Below are positions 38,456 through 50,062 of a stretch of 64,000 nt of DNA, one piece after another. Under the pieces are notes generated by a model that saw nothing but the letters and a program-made list of their open reading frames with translations, was not told the DNA's origin and searched no databases. The DNA comes from Nannobrachium achirus (lineage: Eukaryota; Chordata; Actinopteri; Myctophiformes; Myctophidae). Both the position numbers and the translations under genes were made by a program. The stretch is taken from contig OY997639.1 in NCBI GenBank assembly GCA_963921795.1, positions 63,791,394 to 63,855,393 on the forward strand. Direction: 5' to 3'. Numbering within the stretch: the stretch's first letter is position 1; each line of letters begins with the position of its first letter.

Positions 38456-38996
38456 CTCCAAACAACATCCAAAAACCTGGAGCACTCAGGACCATCTACT
38501 TCCAATTAGGGCATTAACGAAAAAGTCGACTCAGTCAACTTAAAATCGACTCCCACCAGAGAAAGTCTAAAGTCGTTGTTGAAAAAAAAAACTTTCTATT
38601 GTGAAAATAGCAGATCTACGTGTAGATTGGCTATTTTCACAATTTCTGCCTCGATATATTTGACAATTAGGACAACGCATATTTTGTCATTTTAGAGGTA
38701 TTAAAAAGTCCTTAAATTGGCACTTTACAAATGTGCAGATATCCTCTATACACTTAAACTTTATGTTGGTTTGTTTACTGTTGAGTGAGAAAACAATGCT
38801 TCACATTAAGTTAATCATCTGGAGACCCCCCAAAATAATTGGGGGGTCGTGTGTGATGTGATGACGTCATCAAACGATAGTCGACTTCAACTCAACTTTT
38901 TACTGAGTCGAGTCGACTTGATGAAATCACAAGTCGTTAATGCCCTACTCCAAACAACATCCAAAACCTGGAGCACTCAGGACCATCTACTTCCCA
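38456..38996. mobile_element. hAT-like MITE (TAGGGCATTAACGA) between 50-bp direct repeats, with nested MITE
   Basis: The element spans 38507-38947, ends TAGGGCATTAACGA and TCGTTAATGCCCTA. A CAGTGGTTCT-family piece (38592-38846) is nested in it. Direct repeats 38456-38506 and 38948-38996 (CTCCAAACAACATCC... ACCATCTACTTCC) abut both ends. Confidence 0.85.
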
Positions 38997-39246
38997 TGCA
39001 CACACCTGTTAACCACATTGAACTTGGTGTTGCTATATTTCCGTGAAAACTTTCAAAAAATATTTGAATTTCAAAGATGTATTTATAAATAGCAGATCTA
39101 CAAGCTCACAACAACATGCTACAATGCAATGTGAGCTTGTAGATACTTTCCATAATTGCCATAAAACAGTACATAGGGCTCAGTGGTTACACAATAGTAT
39201 CAGTAGCATAGATGAGTAATTGAGTCTCATCAATTAGCACAGAGAG

Positions 39247-39248
<2 letters not shown>

Positions 39249-39321
<73 letters not shown>

Positions 39322-39359
39322 GCGTGCGTGCATGCGTGCGTGCGTGCGTGCGTGCGTGT
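39249..39359. repeat. (GT)n then (TGCG)n microsatellite
   Basis: GT to 39320, then TGCGTGCG to 39359. Confidence 0.97.
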
Positions 39360-39939
39360 TTGATGACAAATATACTAGCCTAGGAGAGCTTCAGTCCACA
39401 AACTGCAAATATCAATTGATGCAAGAAATGCTCATTTCCTACATGCCCAAGGACAGCACTTGACCGTATCCTAGGTTGTGTATGACTTTTCCAGCACGCA
39501 AAAGCATCCCACAACCCCCATGGTCACATAGAACACAACCTACTCTACCTGTGCAAGGGTATGAGGGTATGATGCTGCTTGCTTGGTTTTTATTTAATGG
39601 AAAAGACAATTTTATTTAATGGGAAATGCAACATGCTATCTCTGTTTCAGCTCCATGCCTAAATTAAGGAAATGGCAGCATACAGCGTCGTGAAGATTGA
39701 ACTTGTTTAGGTGAATGAATTATATTTAATGACCGTATTTTGACCAATCTGTATGGTAGAGTTAGAGTTACAATATAACTAGCAGGAAGGGTAACGCACA
39801 CCAAGGGTTTGGTGAGGTACTGCTGACCTTCGGGAAAATATTTTAAAAAGGAGAAACTCGCACACCCCGGCTACATATGCATGCACTGCCATGCAGTATT
39901 CTTTTTAAATACTGCATATGGAACAGGTTGTCTTCTTCT

Positions 39940-40680
39940 TTTTATTGCAACCGTCAGGTCGCAGTTACTATCCAAAACTCTACCGGCTGTCTGTCAGTCT
40001 GTCCGTCACGTCACACTTTTGCCCTACTCATATCTCCGCCACCATTGGCCCTATCCATGCCAAACTTAAAGGGCCATTTCACCTCTGGGACAACCCGATC
40101 TTATTTTATTGTTGTTTGGGACACGATCAACACAATCCTGAGTTATGTTTTGTGTTCAATCTGTGTTTTTAGATATTTTAGTATTTCAGCATGTACTAGT
40201 GATGCGTTTTGCATCACTAGTACATGCTGAAATACTCTGAAAATCTGAAATCTCAAAACATAGATTGAACACAAAACATAACTCAGGATTGTGTTGATCG
40301 TGTCCCAAACAACAATAAAATAAGATTGGGTTGTCCCAGAGGTGAAATGGCCCTTTAAATTGCACACACACTCCTTGGTTGCCAAACCACAACCTCCACC
40401 TCTCATTTCTCACATGTCCCTCTTCTAGCGCCACCATGGGGCTGATTCTTGCAAAACACCTTTTTGGACAATGTTCCTACAGATTTTGCCCTAAAATTAT
40501 TACGCAAAGCGGTACACAGTATCTCTAAAGTCATGTCATCAACATGTCCCATTTCCCATATTCTCTCCTGATTGGCCACCATTGCCTTCTAAAGTTTGTG
40601 TACTGTATGCGACCTGACGGTCGCTTATCTCCCGATTAGGGAGTCTTACTGGTTAATATACAATGTAACTAACATAACTG
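39940..40680. repeat. dispersed repeat containing a foldback element
   Basis: Matches the fbl intron 3 copy (53250-53620) in reverse complement on both sides of the foldback. Confidence 0.65.
40066..40358. mobile_element. foldback MITE, 293 bp, arms about 140 bp
   Basis: TTAAAGGGCCATTTCACCTC at the left pairs with GAGGTGAAATGGCCCTTTAA at the right. The arms meet at ACTAGTGATGCGTTTTGCATCACTAGT. Few mismatches, plus one small asymmetric loop near 40,170 and 40,240. Confidence 0.95.
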
Positions 40681-40947
40681 CTGTGGTTGTAGATAATCTA
40701 TCTTCTGTTGAGACATTAGATACTGTGGTCATGTGGGATAACTAATGGTTGACCAGAGCAGAGGTATTGCATGCCATGATCATATCAAACAGGTTTTCTG
40801 AATTTCATTTCATTTCATTTCATTTATTTCATTTCATTTATTTTTGTTTCGCACATGTGGTGTACATTACAGTTATATTATACTTATACTAATTTTAGTG
40901 GGAGACAACCTGATAGTGGGAGACCCGGATTCATATCTCGGGTAGAG

Positions 40948-41300
40948 CGCAATGGTTCTCAACCTGTGGGTCTCTGGGGCGTCCCCAGATGATTAACGTA
41001 ATGTGAAACTTTGTTTTCTCACTCAACAGTAAACAAACCAACATAAAGTTTAAGTGTATAGAGGGTATCAGCACATTTCTGAAGTGACAATTTAAGGACT
41101 TTTTAATAAAATGACCAATTAAAACATTTGCCAAATTGTCAAATATTAGAGTCAGAAATTGTGAAAATAGCAGATCTACACGCTCACAACGCCTCGCAAA
41201 ATGTAATGCCTCAACTCTTAGTGTCTGTCAGGGTGGAGGGGTCCCCAGTTAAAATATGATTATTTTGGGGGTCGCGGCCTGAAAAGGTTGAGAACCACTG
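40948..41300. mobile_element. CAGTGGTTCT-family MITE, perfect TSD
   Basis: CAATGGTTCTCAACC to GGTTGAGAACCACTG, flanked by exact GGGTAGAG (40940-40947 and 41301-41308). One-armed hairpin at 41,158-41,200. Confidence 0.9.
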
Positions 41301-41538
41301 GGGTAGAGGACATGAAAGTGCTTCAAAGCAGTGTTGGGATGAGCTGCTTCTGCCTTCCTTGGTGAACACTCGACAAGTGTCTAAAAGATGCTCTGTGGGA
41401 TGCGAGACCAACCATTGGCAGGATTGTCAATCTGTTGTGCGCTGTAACTGTTCATGGCAGGAGGACATAACTTCTAGACGAGCAGTTCCACGACCAATTT
41501 CATTCGGTTGATATTGGTCGTGGATTAACTTACAGTTA

Positions 41539-41824
41539 GGGGCCTTTTCCACCGGCAAAGAACCGGTTCCAGAAACAGTGCCGGTTCAACTTCTTGGGAA
41601 CCTTGGTTCGTTCTTGTGAACCGTCTTGCGTTTCCACCAGATTGAACCAGAGCCAAGGGTTTGGCTCTGGAACCACAAAAACCAAGGATTGTGTGGTTCC
41701 AGTTCTGAACCAACTTTTACGGTTCGGAACCAACTCTGGTTCTTGGTGGAAAAGCTCACCTCTGGTTCTTCCCATAGGCGGGAGAAAGAACCAGAACCGG
41801 TTCTTTGCCGGTGGAAAAGGCCCC
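41539..41824. mobile_element. MITE with about 30-bp TIRs (GGGGCCTTTTCCACCGG)
   Basis: GGGGCCTTTTCCACCGGCAA pairs perfectly with TTGCCGGTGGAAAAGGCCCC. Inner GAACCNGNTTC repeats. It yields open frames on both strands that are not genes. TSD unclear. Confidence 0.9.
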
Positions 41825-43205
41825 GTAGTTAGTGAGTAGTGACCACTGCAGATATTAACACCTTACCTCGGGATCACAGTGGTCACTTATATGGGGTTTA
41901 CAGTGGCAATATCCTGCAAGTACCTCGTCCTCAATGTGGTTGTGTTGACCTAAACCAGTCATTCTCAAACTTTCTAATTTCAAGGACCCCCAGTTTCATG
42001 CATTAGGGCCACAGACCCCCATTTGACACTAAAATACTCTGTGAGGGTCCCCAGATGCCACGTTGAGAACTAGAGTGACCTAAACCACCATGTCAGGAAA
42101 ACAATCATCATCACACCTTGTGAGCCACAGAAACACTGCTGTCAACTGATTTGCATAATTTATTTACTGAGCAATCATCTGTTTCTGACTGCTTCTGAAC
42201 ACTGCCATGCCAATGAAAGTGTGTGATTCCTGTACATAACGTGCTAAAAGTTGGATGTCAATAACGCAGTGGACTTTGCAAAGTTAAAACGAGGCAAGAA
42301 ATGCTCCTGTTGGTGTCTATGACAACAGATTTGAATAGAAACAAATCTTGTCTTCCCAAGACAAGACAAACAATCCTAAGATGATATTAACATTAAGTGG
42401 TGAGGTGTTAAAGTGTACAATAATTCAGTAAAACCTTTCCATATAAAAAGAGGAAATGTCATTCTTCATTATAATTTGTTTTTGGCCTGGTCAGCCTCCT
42501 TTGTCCACCTTCTTGAGTTATCCCATATTATACATGTCCGACAGAATCCGTTTCTGATTTGGTTAATTCTTTCCCCTTACGAATAAAACTTGCTCCTCAA
42601 ATGTCCTTATACATGGCTGTTACTGCACAGAACAATGTATTGATATTACTGCACAGAACAATGTATTGATATATTAATAATAAAAATAAAAAGCAATGAT
42701 CTCCTGTGTGTGGAAAATGAATTGCATTGTAGAAACACTGCAAGTCGTTGATGATGGTGCAACTCCCTCTGTAGTCACATTTATTCAGCATGTCTCCAAT
42801 GTACAGTAAAACCAATTGGTATACAATTGTACCAGGGAAGGCCTTAAGTTTACTATCACATCTCACATGTTCTATTGTGGCACTGGGCCTTGGAAGTCAA
42901 TCAAAATGATACAACGGTCCTTATCTGGGGAGATGAACCCACAACAGAAAAACACCTGGTCTCAGTCTGTGGGATCTAAGTTTGAGAAACAGACGATTCT
43001 AACGCCGCTAACAGAACTGGGTCCATACAGCATTCCGGTGGCGAAATGTTATCAAAACCCGAATAGGGGAGAAGAAGAGCGAACGAGTGGAGAGGAGGAT
43101 GCTGGGAGAGTGAGGGGAAAACGACAAGAGCAGCAGGGAGAAGAGGAGGGTCCATTTTAAACCAGCAGTCTTCATTATCAAAAAGCACCAGAAGCAGCAG
43201 AGATG
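41825..43205. other. mostly unique non-coding sequence
   Basis: Includes a 27-bp tandem pair (TTACTGCACAGAACAATG) at 42,622-42,675. The 114-aa frame at 42,816 shows no domain. Confidence 0.45.
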
Positions 43206-43277
<72 letters not shown>

Positions 43278-43438
43278 CACGACTTTGTGACAAAGGTTAT
43301 TCAAACTGGAGAAAGGTGGCCAACAGATTCAGACCAGTACATCATCTGATCCAGAGTATCACTTGATAACACAGAGGATGAGCACACTGAGAGAAAAGAG
43401 GGAGAGCGAGAGAATGAAAGAGAGGGAGAGAGAGACAG

Positions 43439-43477
<39 letters not shown>

Positions 43478-43674
43478 CCCAATAAAGTCACCCTGCCTCT
43501 GGCTGTGAAACACCCAATGGGTCTCTCGTCCGTATCTTTCCCCTGACCTCTCCCACCCGTTGCCGGGGAGCCTATCTGCCCCTCTCTCCCCCTCCTCCTC
43601 CAGGGCTGGGTTGGGGCTGGGGCTGATGCAGTAGCTAAGCAGTGTTAGCTGCCACAGCAGATGAAACGCTGCAG

Positions 43675-43746
<72 letters not shown>

Positions 43747-43766
43747 TTGGGGGGGGGGGGGGGGGG
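43206..43766. repeat. three (AG)n tracts and an 18-bp G run
   Basis: AG at 43206-43272, 43448-43474 and 43680-43746, then G at 43749-43766 with one base interruption at most. Confidence 0.93.
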
Positions 43767-43933
43767 CAGGGAGGGGACATGGCCGCTATGATAGCTAAAG
43801 CCATCACCATACATACAGTGACACTGGACTATGGTACATTAAAACAGAGGCTAGAAAGCCATCCAGCTCTATACATCCATCCATCCCTTCATTCATTCAC
43901 CCATCCATCTTCATCCGCCAGCCTGCATCCTTC

Positions 43934-43937
<4 letters not shown>

Positions 43938-44022
<85 letters not shown>
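43938..44022. repeat. (GT)n microsatellite
   Basis: 85 bp of pure GT. Confidence 0.97.
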
Positions 44023-44024
<2 letters not shown>

Positions 44025-44329
44025 GCAGGTGGTGCTAAAACCTGCCTAGATACCCACTACACAGTCACATACCGCCTCAAACATGACTGATCGCCGCCAC
44101 AGCGGCTCATTAAGTGGCCTCGACATCCCATATCCCACATCCCAGTCACACCACAGCCACATAGCCGGGCGTTTAATGTCCAAAACCCCGAGGATGGGAG
44201 TCAATGGTGGAACACTGAGGCTGCTGAAACAGGGGCAGCAGCAGCAGCATCCATCCTCCTCCCTCCATCATCACCATCATGCCATCTAACGCCATGGGAG
44301 TCTACTAATGGGCTAAACATTACCGGCCA

Positions 44330-45610
44330 ATCCATCGATCAGTCAGCACCGATTGAAACACCATCTATTTTCAACGGCCCGGGTGCATCGCGCCCGCCGG
44401 CTGTCTGTCTGTCTGATCGGCAACACGGGTGCCGGGGACCAGCGGCCGGGTGCTGCTGGGCAAGGAACAGGGGTGGGGATGTTGGAAGAGGAGAGGAGGG
44501 ATAGGCAGGCTAACGCCACGGCCTCCGAGCCAACATCAGCTCTCTCTCTCCCACACACACACACACACATACACAGACACACATTAGTTGATGCAGAACA
44601 TTAAGACAGCGGGCTCTCCATCCACCCCGTCAGAAACCACATCCACCCGGCCGGGGAAAGAGCTTACCTCAGGCGGCGTGTCGATCCAAGCTCCCCGAAG
44701 CAGCCATGTTCAGATCCCCTCTCTCTCTCTCTCTCGGCTCTGTCTCTCTCTATGTCTCTCTACCACCTTCCAAACGAACCGAGCCCCCTCCTCCCCTGGT
44801 CTGTACGACCCTCTTCTGGGACAGAAATCCCAACAGAGAGGTCGTTTTCTTGTTTTCTTCTTTTAACAGCGATAACAATAAATCCCTGTCAGGTTGAGCA
44901 GCAGATGGAGGCAGATTCGCTCTTCTCCAGACAGCAGCAGCAGCAGCAGCAGCGGGGTTGCGGGACGGGGGTCGGGTCGTATCCCGGGCGCAGTGCAGCC
45001 TAGCCGCGGCTCAGGGCAGGATGGCAGTCCGCCACCACCATAACCATGGACACCAACCACCGCACACCGAGAAACCCCCAGTCAGATGTCCGCCCACTAA
45101 TCGGTGGTGGTTCTTCTTCTTTCTCGAGCACAGATTTCGCTGATCGATCTCTCCCACAAGACTTCCCTTTAAAAAAACGGCTGCGACCCGGAGCTAGCTA
45201 GCTTTAGCTCGAATAGATATAGAATGTAATGTAAAAAAAAAACGTTAGCTAGCTGCCAGCTAGCATGCTAGCTGACTAAAACGCTGCCATTCGCGTTTGT
45301 GGAGAGAGAGAGGGGAGAGAGAGACAGAGAGAGAGAAATGAGTCCGCCCACTGCAGGGTTCTGTTGGTTGTGGACGGCCGGACGGCGGCGGGCCGGGGGG
45401 CCTCGCTGTGTGCCGGTGCAAAAACCACACGCACTGTCGTTTAGGTTCAGCGTGTGTTTCAGCCAGGGCTTGAAGCTGAAGCTGGAAGTGATGTGTGTTG
45501 GTCAGGGTTTACCCCCCCTCTGTGCCGTTCATCTCGGTCACACAGCAGAGGAGAGGAGCGGAGCAGAGCGGAGCGGAGCGGTCGGAAAGCGCGTCCCCGG
45601 CGGTTACACG
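44330..45610 (-). promoter_or_regulatory. GC-rich, CpG-containing block, possible 5' exon/promoter
   Basis: Elevated GC with many CpGs and a CAG run (44,934-44,953). On the minus strand GCCTGAG|GTAAGC gives a good donor (exon edge 44668). A short frame with good Kozak context, MAASGSLDRHAA and stop (44707-44669), would be a uORF of a non-coding first exon. No downstream coding exon was found. Confidence 0.35.
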
Positions 45611-45652
45611 GGACTCGGTGTCCCGCCGAATTCTGAGGCTACTAGACTAGAG

Positions 45653-46252
45653 CAGTGGTTTCTCAAAACTTTCAAATGTCAAGGTCTCCCTTAACTCTGA
45701 CTGTACACTGCTACCCCTCACGGGTTAATTTGGTTCCATTCCATGTGTACCCTGCTAGTAGACTTGAATGGGTCAATTTAGACCCCCTATTAAAGAATCC
45801 CTTTTAGGAAATCCACTTTGAGAACCACTGGACTAGAGCAGTCTACTTGGTTTTCATTTTTCAACCTTTTTCATATCTAGGTCCATTTATTTGTTCAGCA
45901 TTTTGAGCCATGGCCCACCATTTGATGAGATATTTATCCTCTCAGACCTAAAACTTGTTCTTTGGATTTAGCTTTTGGCCACAATTCCATGCTGTATTGA
46001 TGTTGGTACCATAGGAGACAACACAGGCAAACGTTGATCAAAATATAAATTCTTCCAAATTCTCTAATTGTGTAGACTTCTTGTAAATTAAAGTAATGCA
46101 GATGTAATTCAACTCTTGAGAGTGTAAAAACAGTTAAAGATCTATATAAGGGTCCATTTGGTTACCAACTCTCCATCATTTAGCTGGGGACCACCTGGAA
46201 TCTCCTCAGGGACCTCTGGTGGTCCCCGGACCACTGGTTGACAAGACCACTG
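45653..46252. mobile_element. two adjacent hAT-like MITEs sharing target duplications
   Basis: Element 1 is 45653-45830 (CAGTGGTTTCTC...GAGAACCACTG), element 2 is 45839-46252 (CAGTCTACTTGG...GACAAGACCACTG). GACTAGAG occurs exactly at 45645-45652, 45831-45838 and 46253-46260. Confidence 0.92.
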
Positions 46253-46920
46253 GACTAGAGAATAGAATAACGTTTTTCTTAAATATAATTTTAAAGGTCT
46301 CCATGAGCTCTATCAGAAGTTCTTAAAGGGATATTTCACTTTAAATTTCTTCCCATTTATAACTTAAAACTCCCTTTTAATCATGATAGATTCAATGAAA
46401 ACAACTGTCCTTTTTTTCTGGTGACTCCTAGTGTTATATGAGATACTTAAATGGTTTCCTGTGGAAATAAGCTTAGTTTTTTCTAGGATCTCCTTTTAGT
46501 AGACCTTGTACCAGTGAACTTTACTGTCATGAAACTGTACCTTTTTCTATGCAAAGTCAAACTTCTAATAAAGTCTTCAATCAATCAATCAATCAATCAG
46601 TCCTAACACCCTCCGAATACGTGAGCAGGCTGTGTTTTTTCGATAACGGCTTTCATTTATTTTTTTATACCGGTAATCTTTAATCGTATTTAATAATTTT
46701 CATTCCCCCAAAAATTGATAGAAATCAATGAAAAATGGTATTGAATGAAGAAATCCAAAACTGTCCTGGGTGTTCCCATAAGCCTGGTTCAATTATAAAA
46801 TGACAACGTTTTTTTCTTTTCTTTTTTTTTAAGTAAAATATCCCTTTAATACAAAAGGCGTAAGTGAAAACCTTCAGCTGAACTTGGAGTGCAAAAGGGC
46901 GTAAGTGCAAATGCATTATT

Positions 46921-47450
46921 CCAAACCACCCCTGGGTGATCAGGCACATCGTTGCCCCATACGCACCAAACTGGACACAAACACTGTTCAGGAGTCTTGC
47001 CAACTGCTCCGATCCGCACCAAATTGGCACAAAGATTAATAAGGGGTCTCCCATCAGAGTGGCCACAAGAGGGGCCATGTGTGGCCCCAGGGGCCTCTGG
47101 GTGACACAGGTGCACTGTTGCCGCATTATGCACCAAACTTATCACACACTGTTCCCGGGGTTTGCCCTGATAATAGTCACACAAGGGCCATGTTTGGCCC
47201 CCAGGGGCCTCTGGGTGGCACAGGCGCACTGTTGCCCCATTACGCACCAAACTTATCACACACTGTTCCCGGGGTTTGCCCTGATAATAGTCACACCAGG
47301 GGCCATGTTTGGCCCCCAGGGGCCTCTGGGTGGCACAGGCACACTGTTGCCCCATTACGCACCAAACTTAGCACAAACACTTTTCAGTGGTCTGCCATGA
47401 CAACAGTCACTCCAGTGGCCATGTGAGTGGGCACCTGGGGACCACGTAAG
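46921..47450. repeat. 114-115-bp minisatellite
   Basis: CTCTGGGTGRCACAGG starts at 47,095, 47,209 and 47,324. The unit also holds TTACGCACCAAACTTA and CCCTGATAATAGTCACAC. A diverged unit precedes. Open frames on both strands follow from the repeat. Confidence 0.92.
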
Positions 47451-47719
47451 GCAGACAATAGTCACACTAATGTATTGTCACTCTGTAACTCAGAGGTGGG
47501 CTGTGGACAGTTCAGAAACCTGCCTACCAATGACATCATGAATGTCTACAGACTCTCTCTTCCTGGACAGTTAGCATGCTGATATAGAAGTCTTTGTTAT
47601 TGCATAACGTAACTTTTTATGATGTTTATGAATTATAAACTGTTACATTTCTATTAAGATGTCTGTTGATGATTGCAAAATAAAGGTTTTAGACTTATTT
47701 TGTCTTGTTACCGTCTATA

Positions 47720-48005
47720 TGTTGCAGACCCTGGTGTGACTATTGTTATGGCACAGCCCTGAACAGTGTTTGTGCCATATTTGGTGCAGATCAGAGCAAT
47801 GGTGAGCCTTTGGCACCACAGGGTGTGGCCCTTGGTGTGATTATTGTCATGGCAGACCCCTGAACAGTGTTTATGCCAAGTTTGGATGAACGGTGCACCT
47901 GTGGCACCCATGGGCCCCGATATTGTCCCTGGGGGCCACACATGGCAGACCCCTGATTAGTGTTTTGTGCCAAGTCTGGTGCGGATCGGAGTCTCTGGTC
48001 CAGTA
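47720..48005. repeat. inverted degenerate units of the same minisatellite
   Basis: CCTGGTGTGACTATTGTTATG, GAACAGTGTTTGTGCCA and GGTGCAGATCAGAGC are complementary to phrases in the 47-kb array. Confidence 0.8.
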
Positions 48006-48599
48006 TTGTCACTTAGGCCCTAAACATTAAGCAAAAAGCTATAAAATGTTGGAGCACAAAGGGCTTAAGTGATGTTTTAGCTCAAACGAATTCGTTTTGT
48101 ATTTTTTCTAAATAGTTTTGTACTTTTGTATAGGCCCTAACCAACTATTAAAATATCCTTGAAGCTTAATCTATATAAACATGTTTTTAATAAAATTGCT
48201 AAAATTCTGAAAATGTCACTTACACCCTTTGCTCCCTTCAATAGACCTATGAATAATGTTTTATACCTGATGGCCGCGTGGGGCTCCCCTTCCTATACCA
48301 TAATCCCATTGTAAATTCATCACTGGAGCAGCGATCTGTAAATCTGTAGATGTAACATTGTGAAGGCCCCCTGGGCCTGTGTCTCTAGTTTAAAATAATT
48401 AAATAAACTATAGAAAGACAGAGGTCAGTATTCTTCCATTTTTTGCACGACGCCCAGACATTTGTGAGAAAAATGACATAATCAAAGTGACACCTAATTA
48501 GTTAAATATTTCCTAATATAAGGAAAAGAGATTCGAATTAAGCATTTTCGCACCATGAACTTCAGATCTCGCCGTAAAACAGCGACATCTAAAGTCACG

Positions 48600-48760
48600 T
48601 AATTCGATAGGTCACCCATTTCTCTACAACACCACTACCAAGGCAAGATCGGCCCCGCGCGCTCCAGTGAAATATCCCCCACAAAATGGCGGCCAAAACA
48701 AACCCACGGCAAGCACCTGTCAAAAATAGTTCAAGAAAAGTCTGATTTCAGATAGTAGTG
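48600..48760. promoter_or_regulatory. YY1-type site in GC-rich patch
   Basis: CAAAATGGCGGC (48682-48693), i.e. GCCGCCATTTTG on minus, is the YY1 consensus usually found at transcription starts, next to GGCCCCGCGCGC. No exon identified. Confidence 0.35.
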
Positions 48761-49496
48761 AAATGTAAAACGCGCCTTTACAATTCAAACAGTACTTTTA
48801 CGCCAGTAAAAAGAAAAAGAAAAAAAAAGCTGCATCTTATCGAGGTGTGTTGAAGTCTCTAGCAGAGGATAAGGCCGTGCTGCAGCTACAATAAGTTGAG
48901 GTGAACCTTGAATATAGCTGGATTAGTACATTAGATATTTCAGTAAGACACCATCACATCATTACCTTGGCTTGATTGTTAATTTATATTGTTGAGGTCT
49001 CTCAGACTCTCACATCTGGAGAGCTGAGATTCAGCCCAGTGGCGACATCATGTGGCACTTTAATATAACTTCAAGACCGTCTGATGTCTCTTATTTTGAG
49101 CAGAAATTCCGAAATTTTCTTAACGGTAAAGATAGTCCACAAGGCAGACCTATTGGCCAAGGGGTGACATTTAGATTTGCCAGTTTGAAGGGAGGCAAGT
49201 TGGGGAGATAACAATTCTATGAATGAACAGACATAATTAGTGTGGGCAACACACTATAGTACTAGTGCTACTTTATTTCTCTTTCTAATCTAGATAAACT
49301 ATAAATAAGAAACCACTCTCACAATTTCCCAGAATTGCATCTTTCTAGTTACTCATTGCCACAAGTAGCTGAAAAGTAGTACATACGGTAAATGCTTGTA
49401 GTCTAATTACAGGTAATACCCATTCATAGTGTCATTGAAGACATTACATTACTGCAGGTTTACGACAAACAAACCCAGGAGACGGTTATTATATTT
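48761..49496. other. non-coding downstream of fbl
   Basis: Nothing recognised. Confidence 0.4.
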
Positions 49497-49502
49497 TTTA
49501 TT
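49497..49502 (-). terminator. candidate fbl polyadenylation signal
   Basis: AATAAA on the minus strand about 540 nt after the fbl stop, the first exact hexamer I see downstream. That would give a longer 3' UTR than fibrillarin mRNAs often have, so a non-canonical upstream signal is possible. The interval also holds a degenerate half of the dispersed hairpin (49850-49890). Confidence 0.35.
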
Positions 49503-50037
49503 AAAAAACAAATAACATATAGCATTATGTGAAAGTAAATTTCAAGGCCCAATCCGCAAGTCCAAAACAATGACATTCTTGGAAACTAACTGCTGTACAC
49601 ATTGTCTCAGCTGTTTAAAATTCTGTTCCAAATGCACATTGGGCACTTTTATAATCTTTTTTTTTTTTCTTCTTTTGACTTTAACAGAAAAAGTAACTAT
49701 ATGAAAGCAAATTACAAGATGGCAGAAAAATAACAATAAAACTCAATAAATCAGGTCAGACCAAAAAGAATTGTGGTGAAACAAGCCCATTTTAAGTCCA
49801 ATCTATACTTCGTCGCATGACGTGCCCAGCACTGAAAATACACGTTTCACAAATGTGACGTGTTTCGAGCTTGTAGAGCAGCCATTTTCGATGTGCTACA
49901 CCGCTCGTACAACAGAGCATAAATTAAACATTAGAACGTCGTGGAGATAAATGGCAGTGGTCCGATTGACCCTTAATATACACTCTATGGTTTACCATGG
50001 TCATCATTTACATACAGGTGTTGGTGTTCTCCAGGTC

Positions 50038-50062
50038 TCATTTCTTCTGTTTAGGAGGAGGT
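50038..50062 (-). CDS. fbl: fbl exon 9, C-terminus and stop
   Basis: 25 nt after the acceptor ttttag. AG|A completes Arg, followed by PPPKQKK and TGA at 50040-50038. Fibrillarins normally end RPPP plus a few lysines, so this is the true terminus. Confidence 0.94.

Noticed and set aside
41536-41839. 79-82-aa frames rich in NQ, EP and FG
   Set aside because: They lie wholly inside a MITE with perfect terminal inverted repeats.
42816-43160. 114-aa plus frame as a gene
   Set aside because: Low-complexity Glu/Arg tail, no recognisable domain, no splice signals that extend it.
46936-47400. 154-aa plus and 169-aa minus frames
   Set aside because: Produced by a 115-bp minisatellite lacking stops. 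The period is not a multiple of three and there is no family resemblance.
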